64,000 nt of DNA. It comes from CAZWLY01 sp964634465. Lineage in GTDB: Bacteria > Desulfobacterota > Desulfarculia > G963662305. Location of the stretch: the NCBI GenBank assembly GCA_964634465.1, contig CAZWLY010000017.1:12471-76470 (forward strand), in the 5' to 3' direction. The translations under genes were made by a program, and so were the position numbers. Below are positions 39,680-49,671 of this stretch, in pieces (the first letter of the stretch is position 1; the number at the start of each line of letters is the position of its first letter). Below the pieces are notes generated by a model. The model was given only the letters and a program-made list of their open reading frames with translations, made no database searches and was not told the DNA's origin.

Positions 39680-40167
39680 AATGTATGCAAATTAACACAC
39701 CAAGTAAAGAATGAAAACGCCAAAAATACCGGTGGGCGCTCGAATTATCGGTTTACGGGCCGTCCCGACTGTCGCGGGCCCAAACATTCGGTCCTCAGCG
39801 CCTGCCGGGAAGCCGTTGATATCGAGTTCAACCTGGAACACGCCGACGGCCGCCGGCTGAATGCCTACGGGGTTTGGCGGAGGAGATTTTGAGGCGGGTT
39901 GAGAGGGGGAATCAAAGGCCGCTTAGCCGTCTCACCCTATCTGTAATTTTTTCTCAACCCCCCTGCGCGGCATACCGCGGGCCCACGACAGCGCGACAAA
40001 ACACGGCTAGCCCCGCCTCGACCCGTCGCACCGCAACCTGCACGCGTCGCACGTTAGGTTGCAATCTGTCGCATCCGCGACTGCAGTGAACAGCCCCCTG
40101 CGCCGGCGGAGGATAACCCGTCAAGACTAAGGGGCCGGGCCGATTGGCCCAACCCCTTGAAATTCTC
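39680..40167. other. Intergenic region between TPR gene and tRNA-Arg
   Basis: No intact gene. Bases 39785-39892 (plus) read as a C-terminal protein fragment (HSVLSACREAVDIEFNLEHA...GVWRRRF, then stop) of unknown family. Bases 40033-40062 hold the inverted repeat GCAACCT...AGGTTGC, and GTCGCA recurs nearby (40025, 40046, 40068). It may contain the junction between island and chromosome, but I cannot identify an attachment site. Confidence 0.4.
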
Positions 40168-40244
<77 letters not shown>

Positions 40245-40372
40245 CCTTACGCCGACATATCTAACAGAAATCGAAGAGCCTGACAAGATCGAATGAGCCG
40301 GGAGCGCGCCGGGACGCCGCGCCCGGCTTTACAGGCTTGGGAAGGCGGGGTGTTCAGCGCCGAGGCCAAAAC

Positions 40373-40401
40373 AAGGGGCCGAAGACTCGCTCCGGCCCCT
40401 T
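40373..40401 (-). terminator. Rho-independent terminator of the XRE-cupin gene
   Basis: AAGGGGCCG pairs with CGGCCCCTT (9-bp stem, 11-nt loop) and is followed on the minus strand by TGTTTTGG. It lies 25-53 nt past the stop of the gene ending at 40426. Confidence 0.75.
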
Positions 40402-40425
40402 GGGTTTCATCGCGCCGGCGGCCGA

Positions 40426-41115
40426 TCACTCGGCGGGGGCGAAGATGACGGCCAGGATGACCGCCTCCTTGCCGCCGTGGCACTTGACCAGATGGGGGAT
40501 GCTCGAGTCGTAATAGATGGCGTCGCCGGGGTTCAATATCTCCACCGTGTCGCCCAGGTGGGCCTCCATCTGGCCGCTCAAAATGAAGATGAACTCCTCG
40601 CCGTCGTGGGTCGAACGCTCCTCCTCGGCCTCGGACGGCTCCAGGGTGATGAAGAACGGCTCCATGGACCGATCGCCCTTGTCAAAGGCCAGGTGCTGGT
40701 AGGAGTAGCCCAGTTTGGCCCCCTTCTTGGAGGCGTAGCGGCTGACCGCCTTGCGCTCGTTTTGGCGGACGATGGTGTAGGGTTTGGGCCCGGCCGGGGA
40801 GATGATGGTCCCCATCTTCATCTTGAGCGCCTTGGCCAATTTTATCAGCGTGCCCAGATTCGGCGAGACCAACTCCTCCTCCACCTGGCGAATCTCGGCC
40901 TCGGAAAGCCCCGTGCGCTGGGCCAGGTCGGAGAGGCTGAGCCCCTTGTCCTCCCGGATGGTCTTGATCCGCTCGCCGACCGGGATGGCCGCCTCGGGCG
41001 TGGGCCGGGGGCGATCGGCCACCAGACCGTCGATGTAGCCGGGGTCGTCGACGCCCCGGGAGTACTCGGTCATGTCGGCCATGAAATCCTGATAGTTTTT
41101 TTTGTCCTCGCTCAT
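40426..41115 (-). CDS. XRE-cupin transcriptional regulator
   Basis: A 229-residue regulator. Residues 45-105 are an XRE helix-turn-helix (IPVGERIKTIREDKGLSLSD, then LAQRTGLSEAEIRQVEEELV). Residues 150-225 are a cupin (HDGEEFIFILSGQMEAHLGD, then ILNPGDAIYYDSSIPHLVKC) that would bind a small ligand. The combination is common in regulators of fatty acid, amino acid or polyamine metabolism; here it follows fabD after 11 nt and may form an operon with it. AGGTGG precedes the ATG. Ends at a clear terminator. Confidence 0.85.
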   Translation of the reverse strand: MSEDKKNYQDFMADMTEYSRGVDDPGYIDGLVADRPRPTPEAAIPVGERIKTIREDKGLSLSDLAQRTGLSEAEIRQVEEELVSPNLGTLIKLAKALKMKMGTIISPAGPKPYTIVRQNERKAVSRYASKKGAKLGYSYQHLAFDKGDRSMEPFFITLEPSEAEEERSTHDGEEFIFILSGQMEAHLGDTVEILNPGDAIYYDSSIPHLVKCHGGKEAVILAVIFAPAE

Positions 41116-41126
41116 CGCACCACCTT

Positions 41127-42065
41127 TTAGGCTCGAAGCTCGCTTTTGAGCGTTTCGATCTTGTCCGGGTCGTCCACCTGAAAGACGCGGACGTCGTCCC
41201 GACCGGCGGCGTGCTTCTTCATCAGGCCGGTCAGAACCGTTTTGGGGCCGACCTCGATGAAGGTGTCGAAGCCGTCGGCCAGCAGGTTGACCATGATCTC
41301 GTACCACCTCACCGGCGAGACCAACTGGCCGGACATGATCTCGGCGATCTTCTCGCCGTCGGTCTCGGCTCGGGCGGTGACGTTCAAGTAGACCGGGATG
41401 CGGCCGGGACGCCAGTCGGTTTGGGCCAGCCTGACGGCGAAATCGTTGGCCGCCTCCGACATCAGCCTGGAGTGCCAGGCGCCGGAGACCTTGAGGGGGA
41501 CGGCCTTGGCTCCGTCCGCCTTGAACTTGGCCGCCGCGGCGGCCACGGCCTCCTTCTCGCCGGTGATGACGACCTGGGTCTCGGCGTTGTGGTTGGCCAC
41601 CTGGACCAGGCCGTCGATGTCCTTGAGGCCGGTCCGGACCTGATCGATGTCGAGCCCGATGACCGCGGCCATGCCGCCGGGGGTGCGGCTGGCGTCGCGG
41701 GACATGTAATCGCCCCGCATGGCCGTCAGCGCAATCGCCTTCTCCGGCTTCAAAACCCCGGCCGCGGCCAGGGCCGGGTATTCGCCCAGGGAGTGGCCGG
41801 CCGCGGCCTCGGCCTTTATGCCGGCCTCGTCCAACGCGGCCAGGATGGCCAGGCAGACGGTGGTCATGATCGGCTGGAGGTTGGCCGTTTCGGTCAGCCT
41901 GTCCAGGGGACCCTCGAAGCAGATCTCCCTGAGGTCCTCCATGCCGGTCACTTTTTCGGCCAGCTCGAAGGTCGCCCTGGCCGTCTTCGAGGCGTCGTAG
42001 AGGGCCTTGCCCATGCCTACTTGCTGGGAGCCCTGTCCGGGAAAAAGAAATGCGATCTTGGCCAT
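41127..42065 (-). CDS. fabD: Malonyl-CoA:ACP transacylase FabD
   Basis: A 312-residue enzyme that transfers malonyl from CoA to acyl carrier protein in fatty acid synthesis. GQGSQ at residues 10-14, the nucleophile motif GHSLGE with Ser92, and the catalytic His198 in VSGAWHSRLM are all present. VEVGPKTVLTGLMKK near the C-terminus is standard. ATG 42065 has AAGGGA upstream. It is separated from the other fab genes, at least within this window, and is paired with an XRE-cupin gene. Confidence 0.92.
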   Translation of the reverse strand: MAKIAFLFPGQGSQQVGMGKALYDASKTARATFELAEKVTGMEDLREICFEGPLDRLTETANLQPIMTTVCLAILAALDEAGIKAEAAAGHSLGEYPALAAAGVLKPEKAIALTAMRGDYMSRDASRTPGGMAAVIGLDIDQVRTGLKDIDGLVQVANHNAETQVVITGEKEAVAAAAAKFKADGAKAVPLKVSGAWHSRLMSEAANDFAVRLAQTDWRPGRIPVYLNVTARAETDGEKIAEIMSGQLVSPVRWYEIMVNLLADGFDTFIEVGPKTVLTGLMKKHAAGRDDVRVFQVDDPDKIETLKSELRA

Positions 42066-42154
42066 ATCGGATCCCTTGTCTCGTCCTTTGAAACCCTGTC
42101 GGACAACTATAACCCGGCCCTCGGACCTCTTCAAGCATTTTGGGGACTTGGGGC

Positions 42155-42186
42155 TTGACAAGCAGCGGAGTGGGTGTCAGATTATC
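42155..42186 (+). promoter_or_regulatory. Possible promoter upstream of rho
   Basis: A perfect TTGACA at 42155-42160 is followed after 19 nt by GATTAT (42180-42185). Spacing is longer than ideal. It lies in the 329-nt gap between fabD and rho (42066-42394), which also holds a GGGGC-TTG-GCCCC hairpin about 25 nt before the rho start. Nothing else was seen in the gap. Confidence 0.4.
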
Positions 42187-42394
42187 GATAAGGTGTTCTT
42201 ACCCGCCGACGCGGAATCTCCAGTCAACTGAATCAGGAGCGCCCAAAAGACTCTTTTCCGTCTATCGCGCCAACTTAGCGAACCAATCCTAATCGTCGTG
42301 CCTGTCGGCCGGTTGGCCGAGAGGCGATCAATCATACCAAGCGCTAAGTCGTATTTAGGGGCTTGGCCCCGGCAACAACCTGTTGGGAGTGGCA

Positions 42395-43642
<1,248 letters not shown>

Positions 43643-44038
43643 CCTTGTCGCGGATGTAACCCGCAGGGGCGTCCTCACCGGCGGGGCGGGCGTTTCGGGG
43701 CGATCGGTTCTTCAATCGAGGCGTTGAAATCGCTCTTGGGCCGCTCGGGGGAACCAAGCCGGGCTTTCCTGGGCCGGTCGGCCGCCTTTCGCCGGTGGGG
43801 CCGGCCGGCGTTAACACTCCCACCGACGCCGTTTCTTTCCGGGAACACCCCCGCCCGCGCATGCCCTCCCCTGGGCCGCCGGACCGGAGCCGCCCGGAGA
43901 GCCGGCGGCCCAAATCCGGGTTGACCGGGTCGAACCCGGCTTGATAGATTTATTCATCGGCCCCAGCCGAACCGGATCGAGATCGGTTCCCGGTTCGGGG
44001 CGAGGGTCTTCCATACCGGCCGGCGGTCAGGGGGAAAG
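43643..44038. other. Intergenic region after rho
   Basis: 396 nt without a convincing gene. An inverted repeat CCGGGTT...AACCCGG (43916-43939) followed by TTGATAGATTTATTC could be a weak terminator. No riboswitch that I recognise. Confidence 0.4.
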
Positions 44039-44767
44039 ATGATAAAGTTCACCAACGTCCACAAGTGGTTCGGCAAGCTCCACGTCTTAAACGACATCAA
44101 TCTCCACGTCAAAGCCGGCCAGGTGGTCGTCATCTGCGGGCCGAGCGGCTCCGGCAAATCGACCCTGATTCGGTGCATCAACCGGCTGGAAAAAATCCAG
44201 AAAGGCGAACTCTTCGTCGACGGCATGCCGGTCCACGACCACGGCATCAACCTGACCAGGCTGAGGGCCGAGATCGGCTTCGTCTTCCAGCAGTTCCACC
44301 TCTATCCCCACATGACCGCCCTGGAGAACGTCACCCTGGCCCCGATGAAGGTTCGCAACCTGAGCAAGAAGGAGGCCGAGGAACTGGGGCGGGAGAAGCT
44401 GGCCCGAGTCGGTCTGGCCGACAAGGCCGACGCCTACCCGGCCCAGCTCTCCGGCGGCCAGCAGCAGCGGGTGGCCATCGCCCGGGGGCTTTGCATGTCG
44501 CCCAAGATCATGCTCTTCGACGAGCCGACGTCCGCCCTCGACCCGGAGATGATCGGCGAGGTGTTGGACGTCATGGTCCAGTTGGCCGGCGAAGGCATGA
44601 CCATGTGCGTCGTCACCCACGAGATGGGCTTCGCCCGCCAGGTGGCCCACCGGGTAATCTTCATGGACGAGGGGATGCTGGTCGAGAAGGGCACGCCCGA
44701 CGAGTTCTTCGACAATCCCCAAACCGAGCGGGCCAGGCAGTTCATAAGCAAGATCCTGACCCACTGA
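44039..44767 (+). CDS. Polar amino acid ABC transporter ATP-binding protein (GlnQ-like)
   Basis: A 242-residue ATPase of the glutamine/polar amino acid importer class. Walker A GPSGSGKST (34-42), Q-loop FVFQQFHLYPHMTALEN, signature LSGGQQQR, Walker B LFDEPTSALDPEM and the switch His in VVTHEMGFAR are intact. The short LGREKL...VGLADKADAYPAQ linker is typical of GlnQ. No permease or binding protein gene adjoins it, which is unusual; the partners must be elsewhere. Confidence 0.9.
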   Translation: MIKFTNVHKWFGKLHVLNDINLHVKAGQVVVICGPSGSGKSTLIRCINRLEKIQKGELFVDGMPVHDHGINLTRLRAEIGFVFQQFHLYPHMTALENVTLAPMKVRNLSKKEAEELGREKLARVGLADKADAYPAQLSGGQQQRVAIARGLCMSPKIMLFDEPTSALDPEMIGEVLDVMVQLAGEGMTMCVVTHEMGFARQVAHRVIFMDEGMLVEKGTPDEFFDNPQTERARQFISKILTH

Positions 44768-45268
44768 ACGAACACCCTCCCGCCAGCGACAAGCGACGGG
44801 TATCGGCGGCAGATGCGGAGTCGTTTTTCTTTTCCACAAGCTGCGGAGGATGAAACCCGCGTGGGGGTTCAAGCCGGATGTTTCCTGGCCGGTTCTCGCC
44901 GGAACCCGCGATTTGCTGCCGCTGGCGACCTCCCGGACGACTCGCCGAGGGCGGGAATACGACCACTGCCCGCTCGGTCTCGTCAGCCGTTTTTTCGACG
45001 GCCGAAATAGGACTTGATTTTCATTTGTTTCTATGCAAATTATTTTGAATCGATTATGCCGCTTGAACCCAAGCACTGGATTTTCAGACTGAGTCATCGG
45101 CAGTTGTTTTTCTGGGTCTGATTTCCGCCAGGTGCAACCCGCCGAGACGACAAACAGAATCGGTCTGACGGCGAAGGCGGCCCTGACGAGCGCCGCGTCT
45201 CCCTGGCGGAAGACGAAACGAGATCGAGTCGGCCGGAGTCCGAGCGCCGGTTTTTGGAGGGGGACAAG
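44768..45268. other. Intergenic region before PilZ gene
   Basis: 501 nt with an A+T-rich centre (45010-45060). It contains a small hairpin (GCCGT-TTTTTC-GACGGC near 44987). I looked for a c-di-GMP riboswitch, given the PilZ genes that follow, and saw none. No gene. Confidence 0.4.
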
Positions 45269-45619
45269 ATGCTGTCCGCCGAGGAACGGCGAAGGTTCAA
45301 ACGCTTCAACATCCGCCTGCCGGTCAAGGTGGCCCCCGCCGCCGTGGCTGGCGCGATAAGTTACGGCGGCGAGACCGCCGACGCCAGCCTGGGTGGTCTC
45401 AGGCTCCATCTGGAGCGAACCGAAAACTTCTCGCCCGGCCAAGAGGTGGTCTTGGCCATCGATTCCCTCAGCGCCCGCGAGCCGGTGGAGGCCAAAGGGC
45501 GCATCCGGTGGATGGGCGCCTCGCCGGATCCGTCCTGGAGCTGGGAGGTCGGCGTGGAGCTGACCGGCATGGGCAAGGTGCACTGGGACAATTGGTTCCA
45601 AATCCTTCCCTGGGTCTGA
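45269..45619 (+). CDS. PilZ-domain protein 1
   Basis: A 116-residue single PilZ domain, a c-di-GMP receptor fold. RRRFKRFNIRLPVKV (near residue 7) supplies the R-x3-R-like arginines, and ETADASLGGLRLHL supplies the D-x-S-x2-G motif. WEVGVELTGMGKVHWDNWFQ ends the domain. ATG 45269 has GGAGGGGG upstream; a longer TTG start is less likely. A paralogue follows at 45751. Confidence 0.8.
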   Translation: MLSAEERRRFKRFNIRLPVKVAPAAVAGAISYGGETADASLGGLRLHLERTENFSPGQEVVLAIDSLSAREPVEAKGRIRWMGASPDPSWSWEVGVELTGMGKVHWDNWFQILPWV

Positions 45620-45637
45620 GTTCACCCCTGTTCACCA

Positions 45638-45665
45638 TTGCCGGCCTCATTTATTGTGGTATAAT
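45638..45665 (+). promoter_or_regulatory. Promoter of PilZ gene 2
   Basis: TTGCCG (45638-45643), 16-nt spacer, perfect TATAAT (45660-45665) preceded by TGG, an extended -10. It lies 86 nt before the ATG of the second PilZ gene, so the two paralogues are probably separate transcription units. Confidence 0.65.
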
Positions 45666-45750
45666 TCCCGCGTGTTCTGCTTTTCCGGCCGCCGGGGTCG
45701 GCCGATCTGTCTCGTCAAGCGTTCCCTGCCGGCCCGGCGACGAGGGGATC

Positions 45751-46143
45751 ATGGACGTCGCCAAGGAAAAACGCCGGTTTGATCGCTTCACCGCCAGTTG
45801 GCCAGTGGAGGCCAGGTTCGAGAGTGGAGCGGGCCGAGCCGAGGCGGTCAACGGGGTGATAACCAACCTCAGCGTCGCCGGCGCGAAATTGAAGCTCAAG
45901 CTTTCGGACCGGCCGGCGATAGGCTCGGTGGTCGATTTGGCCCTCGTCCGGCCCGATACCGGCGAGCCGGTCAACATTCAGGGGCGGGTCTGCTGGCTGG
46001 GAACCAGCCCGGAGCCCCGGTGGGACCTGGAAGTGGGCGTCGAGCTGATGGAAATGGACAAGAGCCAGTGGGAGGGCTGGTTCCAGTTGGTCGTCTTCGG
46101 CGACAACCCGTCCCTTCCCGTCCCCAACTCCACTCAGGCGTGA
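45751..46143 (+). CDS. PilZ-domain protein 2
   Basis: A 130-residue paralogue of the preceding protein. EKRRFDRFTASWPVEARFES provides the arginines and ITNLSVAGAKLKLKL the N-x-S-x2-G motif. The end (WDLEVGVELMEMDKSQWEGW) parallels WEVGVEL...W of protein 1. ATG 45751 has GAGGGG close upstream. The 3' end overlaps the convergent MBL gene by 10 nt. Confidence 0.8.
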   Translation: MDVAKEKRRFDRFTASWPVEARFESGAGRAEAVNGVITNLSVAGAKLKLKLSDRPAIGSVVDLALVRPDTGEPVNIQGRVCWLGTSPEPRWDLEVGVELMEMDKSQWEGWFQLVVFGDNPSLPVPNSTQA

Positions 46144-46790
46144 ACGATGAAATCGGTTATGAACGGGTTGGTCCGCCTTTCTGTCTCCACCGTGGAGGAC
46201 GGCCGGGGGCCGTAGTGGTGTCCCGGCCAGACGACGGTCTCGTCCGGCAGGGTCAGGATCTGCTCTTTGATCGAGTTCAGCAGCATCTCCATCGAGCCGC
46301 CGGGCAGGTCGGTCCGGCCGATGGCCCCGACAAAGAGCGCGTCGCCGGTAAAGACGTGGCCCGGCCGCCCCGGCACGTAGAGGGCCATCGAGCCTGGCGA
46401 GTGGCCCGGTACGGCCCGGGCCTGAATTTCGATGTTGCCCACCGCTATGGTTTCGCCGTGGCGAAGCAGGCGATCCGGCTTGGGCGAGAGGGCAAAACCC
46501 ATCGCCGCCCACTGCTGGGCCCTGGGGCCGGAGAGCATGTCGGCGTCCGCCTGACCGATGACGATCTTAGCCCCGGTCAAGTCCTTGATCTTTTGGTTGC
46601 CGCAGGTGTGATCGGCGTGGCCGTGGGTGTTGATCACGGTCTCGATCTCGAAGCCCTGCGCCTCGGCCCGATCGACCAACCGCTCTTCGTCGCCGGCCGG
46701 GTCGATGAGGGCCGCCTTTTTGGTCTCGGGACATCCGATCAAGTAGGCGAAGACGGCCATCCGGCCGACCATTATCTGCTCTAGATACAT
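46134..46790 (-). CDS. MBL-fold hydrolase, glyoxalase II-like
   Basis: A 218-residue metallo-beta-lactamase-fold enzyme. Zinc ligands: THGHADH (H56, H58, D60, H61), AVPGHSPGS, VFTGDALFVGAIGRTDLP and WPGHHYG. The GRTDLPGGS segment is typical of the YcbL/glyoxalase II-like thioester hydrolase group. ATG 46790 has GGAGGG upstream. Likely hydrolyses a glutathione or other thioester; the substrate cannot be read from sequence. Confidence 0.85.
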   Translation of the reverse strand: MYLEQIMVGRMAVFAYLIGCPETKKAALIDPAGDEERLVDRAEAQGFEIETVINTHGHADHTCGNQKIKDLTGAKIVIGQADADMLSGPRAQQWAAMGFALSPKPDRLLRHGETIAVGNIEIQARAVPGHSPGSMALYVPGRPGHVFTGDALFVGAIGRTDLPGGSMEMLLNSIKEQILTLPDETVVWPGHHYGPRPSSTVETERRTNPFITDFIVHA

Positions 46791-46815
46791 AGGTCCCTCC
46801 CAGGAATTTCCGGGT

Positions 46816-46843
46816 AGTATACAATATTCGTCGCGGATAACAA
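46816..46843 (-). promoter_or_regulatory. Promoter of the MBL-fold gene
   Basis: On the minus strand TTGTTA (46843-46838), 16-nt spacer, TATACT (46821-46816), 26 nt before the ATG. Confidence 0.55.
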
Positions 46844-47029
46844 TGGCCGACAACGGGCCGGCTTGACCGGGCCGATCGCGGTCGGTAGAGTGAATTGGTT
46901 GTCTCGAACCCAGCCGGCGAGGGACGGCTAGTGTCGCGTCGCAGAAGCAACCTTGAATCATTGCCTCGGCGAATCGGTTCTTCGATCGTGAAAGGCGCCG
47001 GAGCCGGCCGGCCCAAAAGACCTCGGGTT

Positions 47030-47989
47030 ATGGATTCCTTGCGAGGGGCGATCCTCAAGGCGGCGGTGCTGGCGACGGTGGTGTTGGCGGCGACGCTGTC
47101 GGCCGGCTGCGGTCTCACCGCCGGCCAGCGGGCCATCCTGAACCGTTTGGATCAACGACTCTCCACCTTCCGCTACGATTCGGTCAAGATCCGCTACCTG
47201 GATGAAGGCCGGGGCGCAGCGGTCGTCCTGCTGCACGGCTACGGGGCCTCGTCCTACACCTGGCGACGCATCATCGATCCCCTGGCCCGAAAGCGGCGGG
47301 GCATCGCCTTGGACCTGAAGGGCTTCGGCCTGTCCGACAAGCCCCAGGACGGCCGCTATTCGCTCGCCGACCAGGCCGAGGTGGTGATCCGCTTCCTGCG
47401 CGCCAACCGGCTCGATCGGGTGGTCCTGGTCGGCAACTCCATGGGCGGGGCGGTCGCCCTGCTGGCCTACCAGCGACTGGGCCGGGGGCCGACCAATCCG
47501 GTCAAAGGGCTGGTCCTCATCGACTCGACCGCCTACCCGGAGACGACGCCGACCTTCATCTCCCTGTTGAGGACCCCGGTGTTGGGCTGGCTCGGTCTCA
47601 AGCTGGCCCCGTCCTGGCTGGGCTCGTGGGGCCTTTTGCGGCGAGCCTATCACGACGACGAGAAGATCACCGAGGAGACTTACGACACCTACGCCGCCTT
47701 GATCGCCCAGCCCGGCTCCGACTACGTCCTCAAGACCACGGCCGACGCCATCGTTCCTCCCAACGCCGCGGCCCTGTCGCGCCGGATCAAGGAGATCGAC
47801 GTTCCGACGCTTCTCATCTGGGGCGAGGAGGACCGGATCATCCCTCTTTCGGTCGGCCGACGCCTGGCCCGGGACATCCCCGGAGCGAAGCTGGTGGTGA
47901 TCCCCGACTGCGGCCACGTCCCCCAGGAGGAGCGACCCAGAGAGACGCTCGAAATCATCGAGCGCTTCCTGGACGAGGTCATGCCGTGA
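47030..47989 (+). CDS. Alpha/beta-hydrolase lipoprotein
   Basis: A 319-residue hydrolase with a lipoprotein signal (AAVLATVVLAATLSAGC, Cys27). Oxyanion segment VVLLHGYGASSYTW, nucleophile GNSMGGAVAL (Ser), acid in LLIWGEEDRIIPLSVG (Asp) and His in PDCGHVPQEERP complete the triad. Likely an envelope-bound esterase or haloalkane/epoxide hydrolase relative. ATG 47030 chosen because the signal peptide starts there; ribosome site weak. The stop overlaps the next GTG. Confidence 0.8.
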   Translation: MDSLRGAILKAAVLATVVLAATLSAGCGLTAGQRAILNRLDQRLSTFRYDSVKIRYLDEGRGAAVVLLHGYGASSYTWRRIIDPLARKRRGIALDLKGFGLSDKPQDGRYSLADQAEVVIRFLRANRLDRVVLVGNSMGGAVALLAYQRLGRGPTNPVKGLVLIDSTAYPETTPTFISLLRTPVLGWLGLKLAPSWLGSWGLLRRAYHDDEKITEETYDTYAALIAQPGSDYVLKTTADAIVPPNAAALSRRIKEIDVPTLLIWGEEDRIIPLSVGRRLARDIPGAKLVVIPDCGHVPQEERPRETLEIIERFLDEVMP

Positions 47990-48813
47990 GCGCCGGGGCG
48001 ACGCTGTGCCGGCCGGCCGGCGACCTGGCCTGTTTTCGCTGCTGCCCGCCCATCCGGCCGCCGGGTTACGATCACCTCGATTACCGGCCGGAGCTGATCA
48101 GAGAGCTTGCCGCCAACACCGAGGCGCACAAGGCCGGCCGGAGCGAGGGGCGAGAGATCACCGGCTTCTCCTGCTGGGGGTTGGGCTTCCTGGACGACTC
48201 GGACCGGCTGGTGGGCTGCCTTCTCCACCCGGCGGTCAACGGCGGCCGGGACCTGAGGGGGGCGACGGGCTACCAGGACAAGTGCGCCCGGGAGGTTTGC
48301 CCCCAGGGAGTGATATTCGACCGGCTCGAGCCCGACCTCAGGCCGGCCCTGATCGAGACCGCCCGGGCGGCCGGCGCCGGGCGGGACTCGTTCGCCTTTT
48401 CCAGCCCCAAGACCAACCCCCTCTGGACGCTCCTGCTGTGGGGCGGCCCGGTTCTGAGCGCCACCCGGCCGGCCTGGTCGGACCCGACCTCTCCCCTGGG
48501 CCGTTACCTCAAGACGCACCCCGAGCCCCGCTCCAGGGCGTACCTCTTGAAGCGGCTGGCGGCCCGAATCGACCCGATGGGATTGGACCCGAAGCGCTTC
48601 GAGGCCGAGGCGGCCGAGCTCTGCCGGCGCTTGACTCCGCCGGCCTCGCCCCTGGCCAATCCGCCCTTTGTCCATCGGCTCGATCTGGAAGCCGAACTGG
48701 CCGACTTCATCCGGTTGGGCCTGGCCGCGCCCCGGCTGGAAAAGGATCGGGCCGCCGAATTGGCGGCCCGCATCGATGAAGCGATCGAGTCTCTGGTTCA
48801 CTCCTCGGCGTAG
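47986..48813 (+). CDS. Cys-rich hypothetical protein
   Basis: A 275-residue protein starting at a GTG in the stop of the hydrolase gene. N-terminal CFRCCPPIRPPGYDH and later FSCWGLGF, GCLLHPAVNGGRDLRGATGY and DKCAREVCPQG hold at least nine Cys, suggesting zinc or Fe-S binding. The C-terminal third is plain helical. Not a family I can name. It overlaps the convergent LysM gene by 16 nt. Confidence 0.5.
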   Translation: MSAGATLCRPAGDLACFRCCPPIRPPGYDHLDYRPELIRELAANTEAHKAGRSEGREITGFSCWGLGFLDDSDRLVGCLLHPAVNGGRDLRGATGYQDKCAREVCPQGVIFDRLEPDLRPALIETARAAGAGRDSFAFSSPKTNPLWTLLLWGGPVLSATRPAWSDPTSPLGRYLKTHPEPRSRAYLLKRLAARIDPMGLDPKRFEAEAAELCRRLTPPASPLANPPFVHRLDLEAELADFIRLGLAAPRLEKDRAAELAARIDEAIESLVHSSA

Positions 48814-49655
48814 ATGTTGGTTCCGTCGAAGTGGATCTTCTTGATTTTCTCGGCGTCCAACTGTCTCAGGACCTTGTCGATCTCGGTCATGTTGAACACG
48901 ACCACCTTGTCGTTGGCGTGGATGACGTCCAGGTTGTCGCACAACTCGTCGGTCTTGCAGGAGTAGATGAAGACCATCCGTTCGGCGTATTTCAGGATTC
49001 GGCCCACGCCCGAGGAGATGCCTCGCTCATTGGGCTCGTCAGCCTTCTTAGAGACCTTGATTCCCCGGCTGCCGAAGTACTCCCTGAGGACCCTGAAATG
49101 GATGTTCCACAGATTGTCGCCCGGCTTGACCACGTAGACGCCGTAGAGCTGCGACGGCCGCTTGGTCACCGTTCGGCCCTTGCCGAGTGACTCCTCCTTG
49201 ACCTGGTGCTGGCTGGAGCGAATCTTGGCCGCGATGCGGCTCATGGGCACCGTCTTGCCGCCGACCTTGATCGATTCCTCCTCCTTGACTACCCCCTCGA
49301 CGCCTTCTTTCAGGCCCAACTGCTCCTTGCGCCGGGCCATCTCCTGGGCGGTCTTCTTGTCTTGCTTGACCTTGCCCAGCTCGATCACCTTGGCTTCGTC
49401 GAGCGTCTCTTCTTTGACGCCCGATTCGATCTGTTTCGTTGCCGGCCCGGCGGGCTGTGGTTGGGGCGAAGGTTTTTGGGCGACCACCTCTTCCTTGACC
49501 GGCGGCGTCTCTTCGGCCGGCGGTTTTCCCTCGTCCTTGAGCAGGTAGACCAGTCCGCCGCCCACCGCCACGACGATGATGAACAGGACGACCCAGGCCC
49601 AGGCCTGTCCGCCCGCTCGTTTGGGACCTTGGTTGGGAGGCGTGATTTCGGTCAT
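48798..49655 (-). CDS. Membrane-anchored LysM-domain protein
   Basis: A 285-residue protein: one N-terminal membrane helix (AWAWVVLFIIVVAVGGGLVY), a Pro/Glu-rich periplasmic linker, a basic region, then a LysM-like motif (YGVYVVKPGDNLWNIHFRVL near residue 173). After that comes a unique ~85-residue end (GRILKYAERMVFIYSCKTDE, VIHANDKVVVFNM). LysM would hold it to peptidoglycan. Lies 16 nt downstream of the symporter gene and may be cotranscribed with it. Confidence 0.7.
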   Translation of the reverse strand: MTEITPPNQGPKRAGGQAWAWVVLFIIVVAVGGGLVYLLKDEGKPPAEETPPVKEEVVAQKPSPQPQPAGPATKQIESGVKEETLDEAKVIELGKVKQDKKTAQEMARRKEQLGLKEGVEGVVKEEESIKVGGKTVPMSRIAAKIRSSQHQVKEESLGKGRTVTKRPSQLYGVYVVKPGDNLWNIHFRVLREYFGSRGIKVSKKADEPNERGISSGVGRILKYAERMVFIYSCKTDELCDNLDVIHANDKVVVFNMTEIDKVLRQLDAEKIKKIHFDGTNIYAEE

Positions 49656-49671
49656 GGCAGGCTCCTTGTGT

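Noticed and set aside
40426..42138. Apparent fusion of a long N-terminal part to the XRE-cupin protein
   Set aside because: The first part is fabD read in the wrong frame; the regulator starts at 41115 with its own ribosome site.
44768..45268. c-di-GMP riboswitch upstream of the PilZ gene
   Set aside because: No GEMM-type conserved stems or GNRA-receptor sequence could be found.
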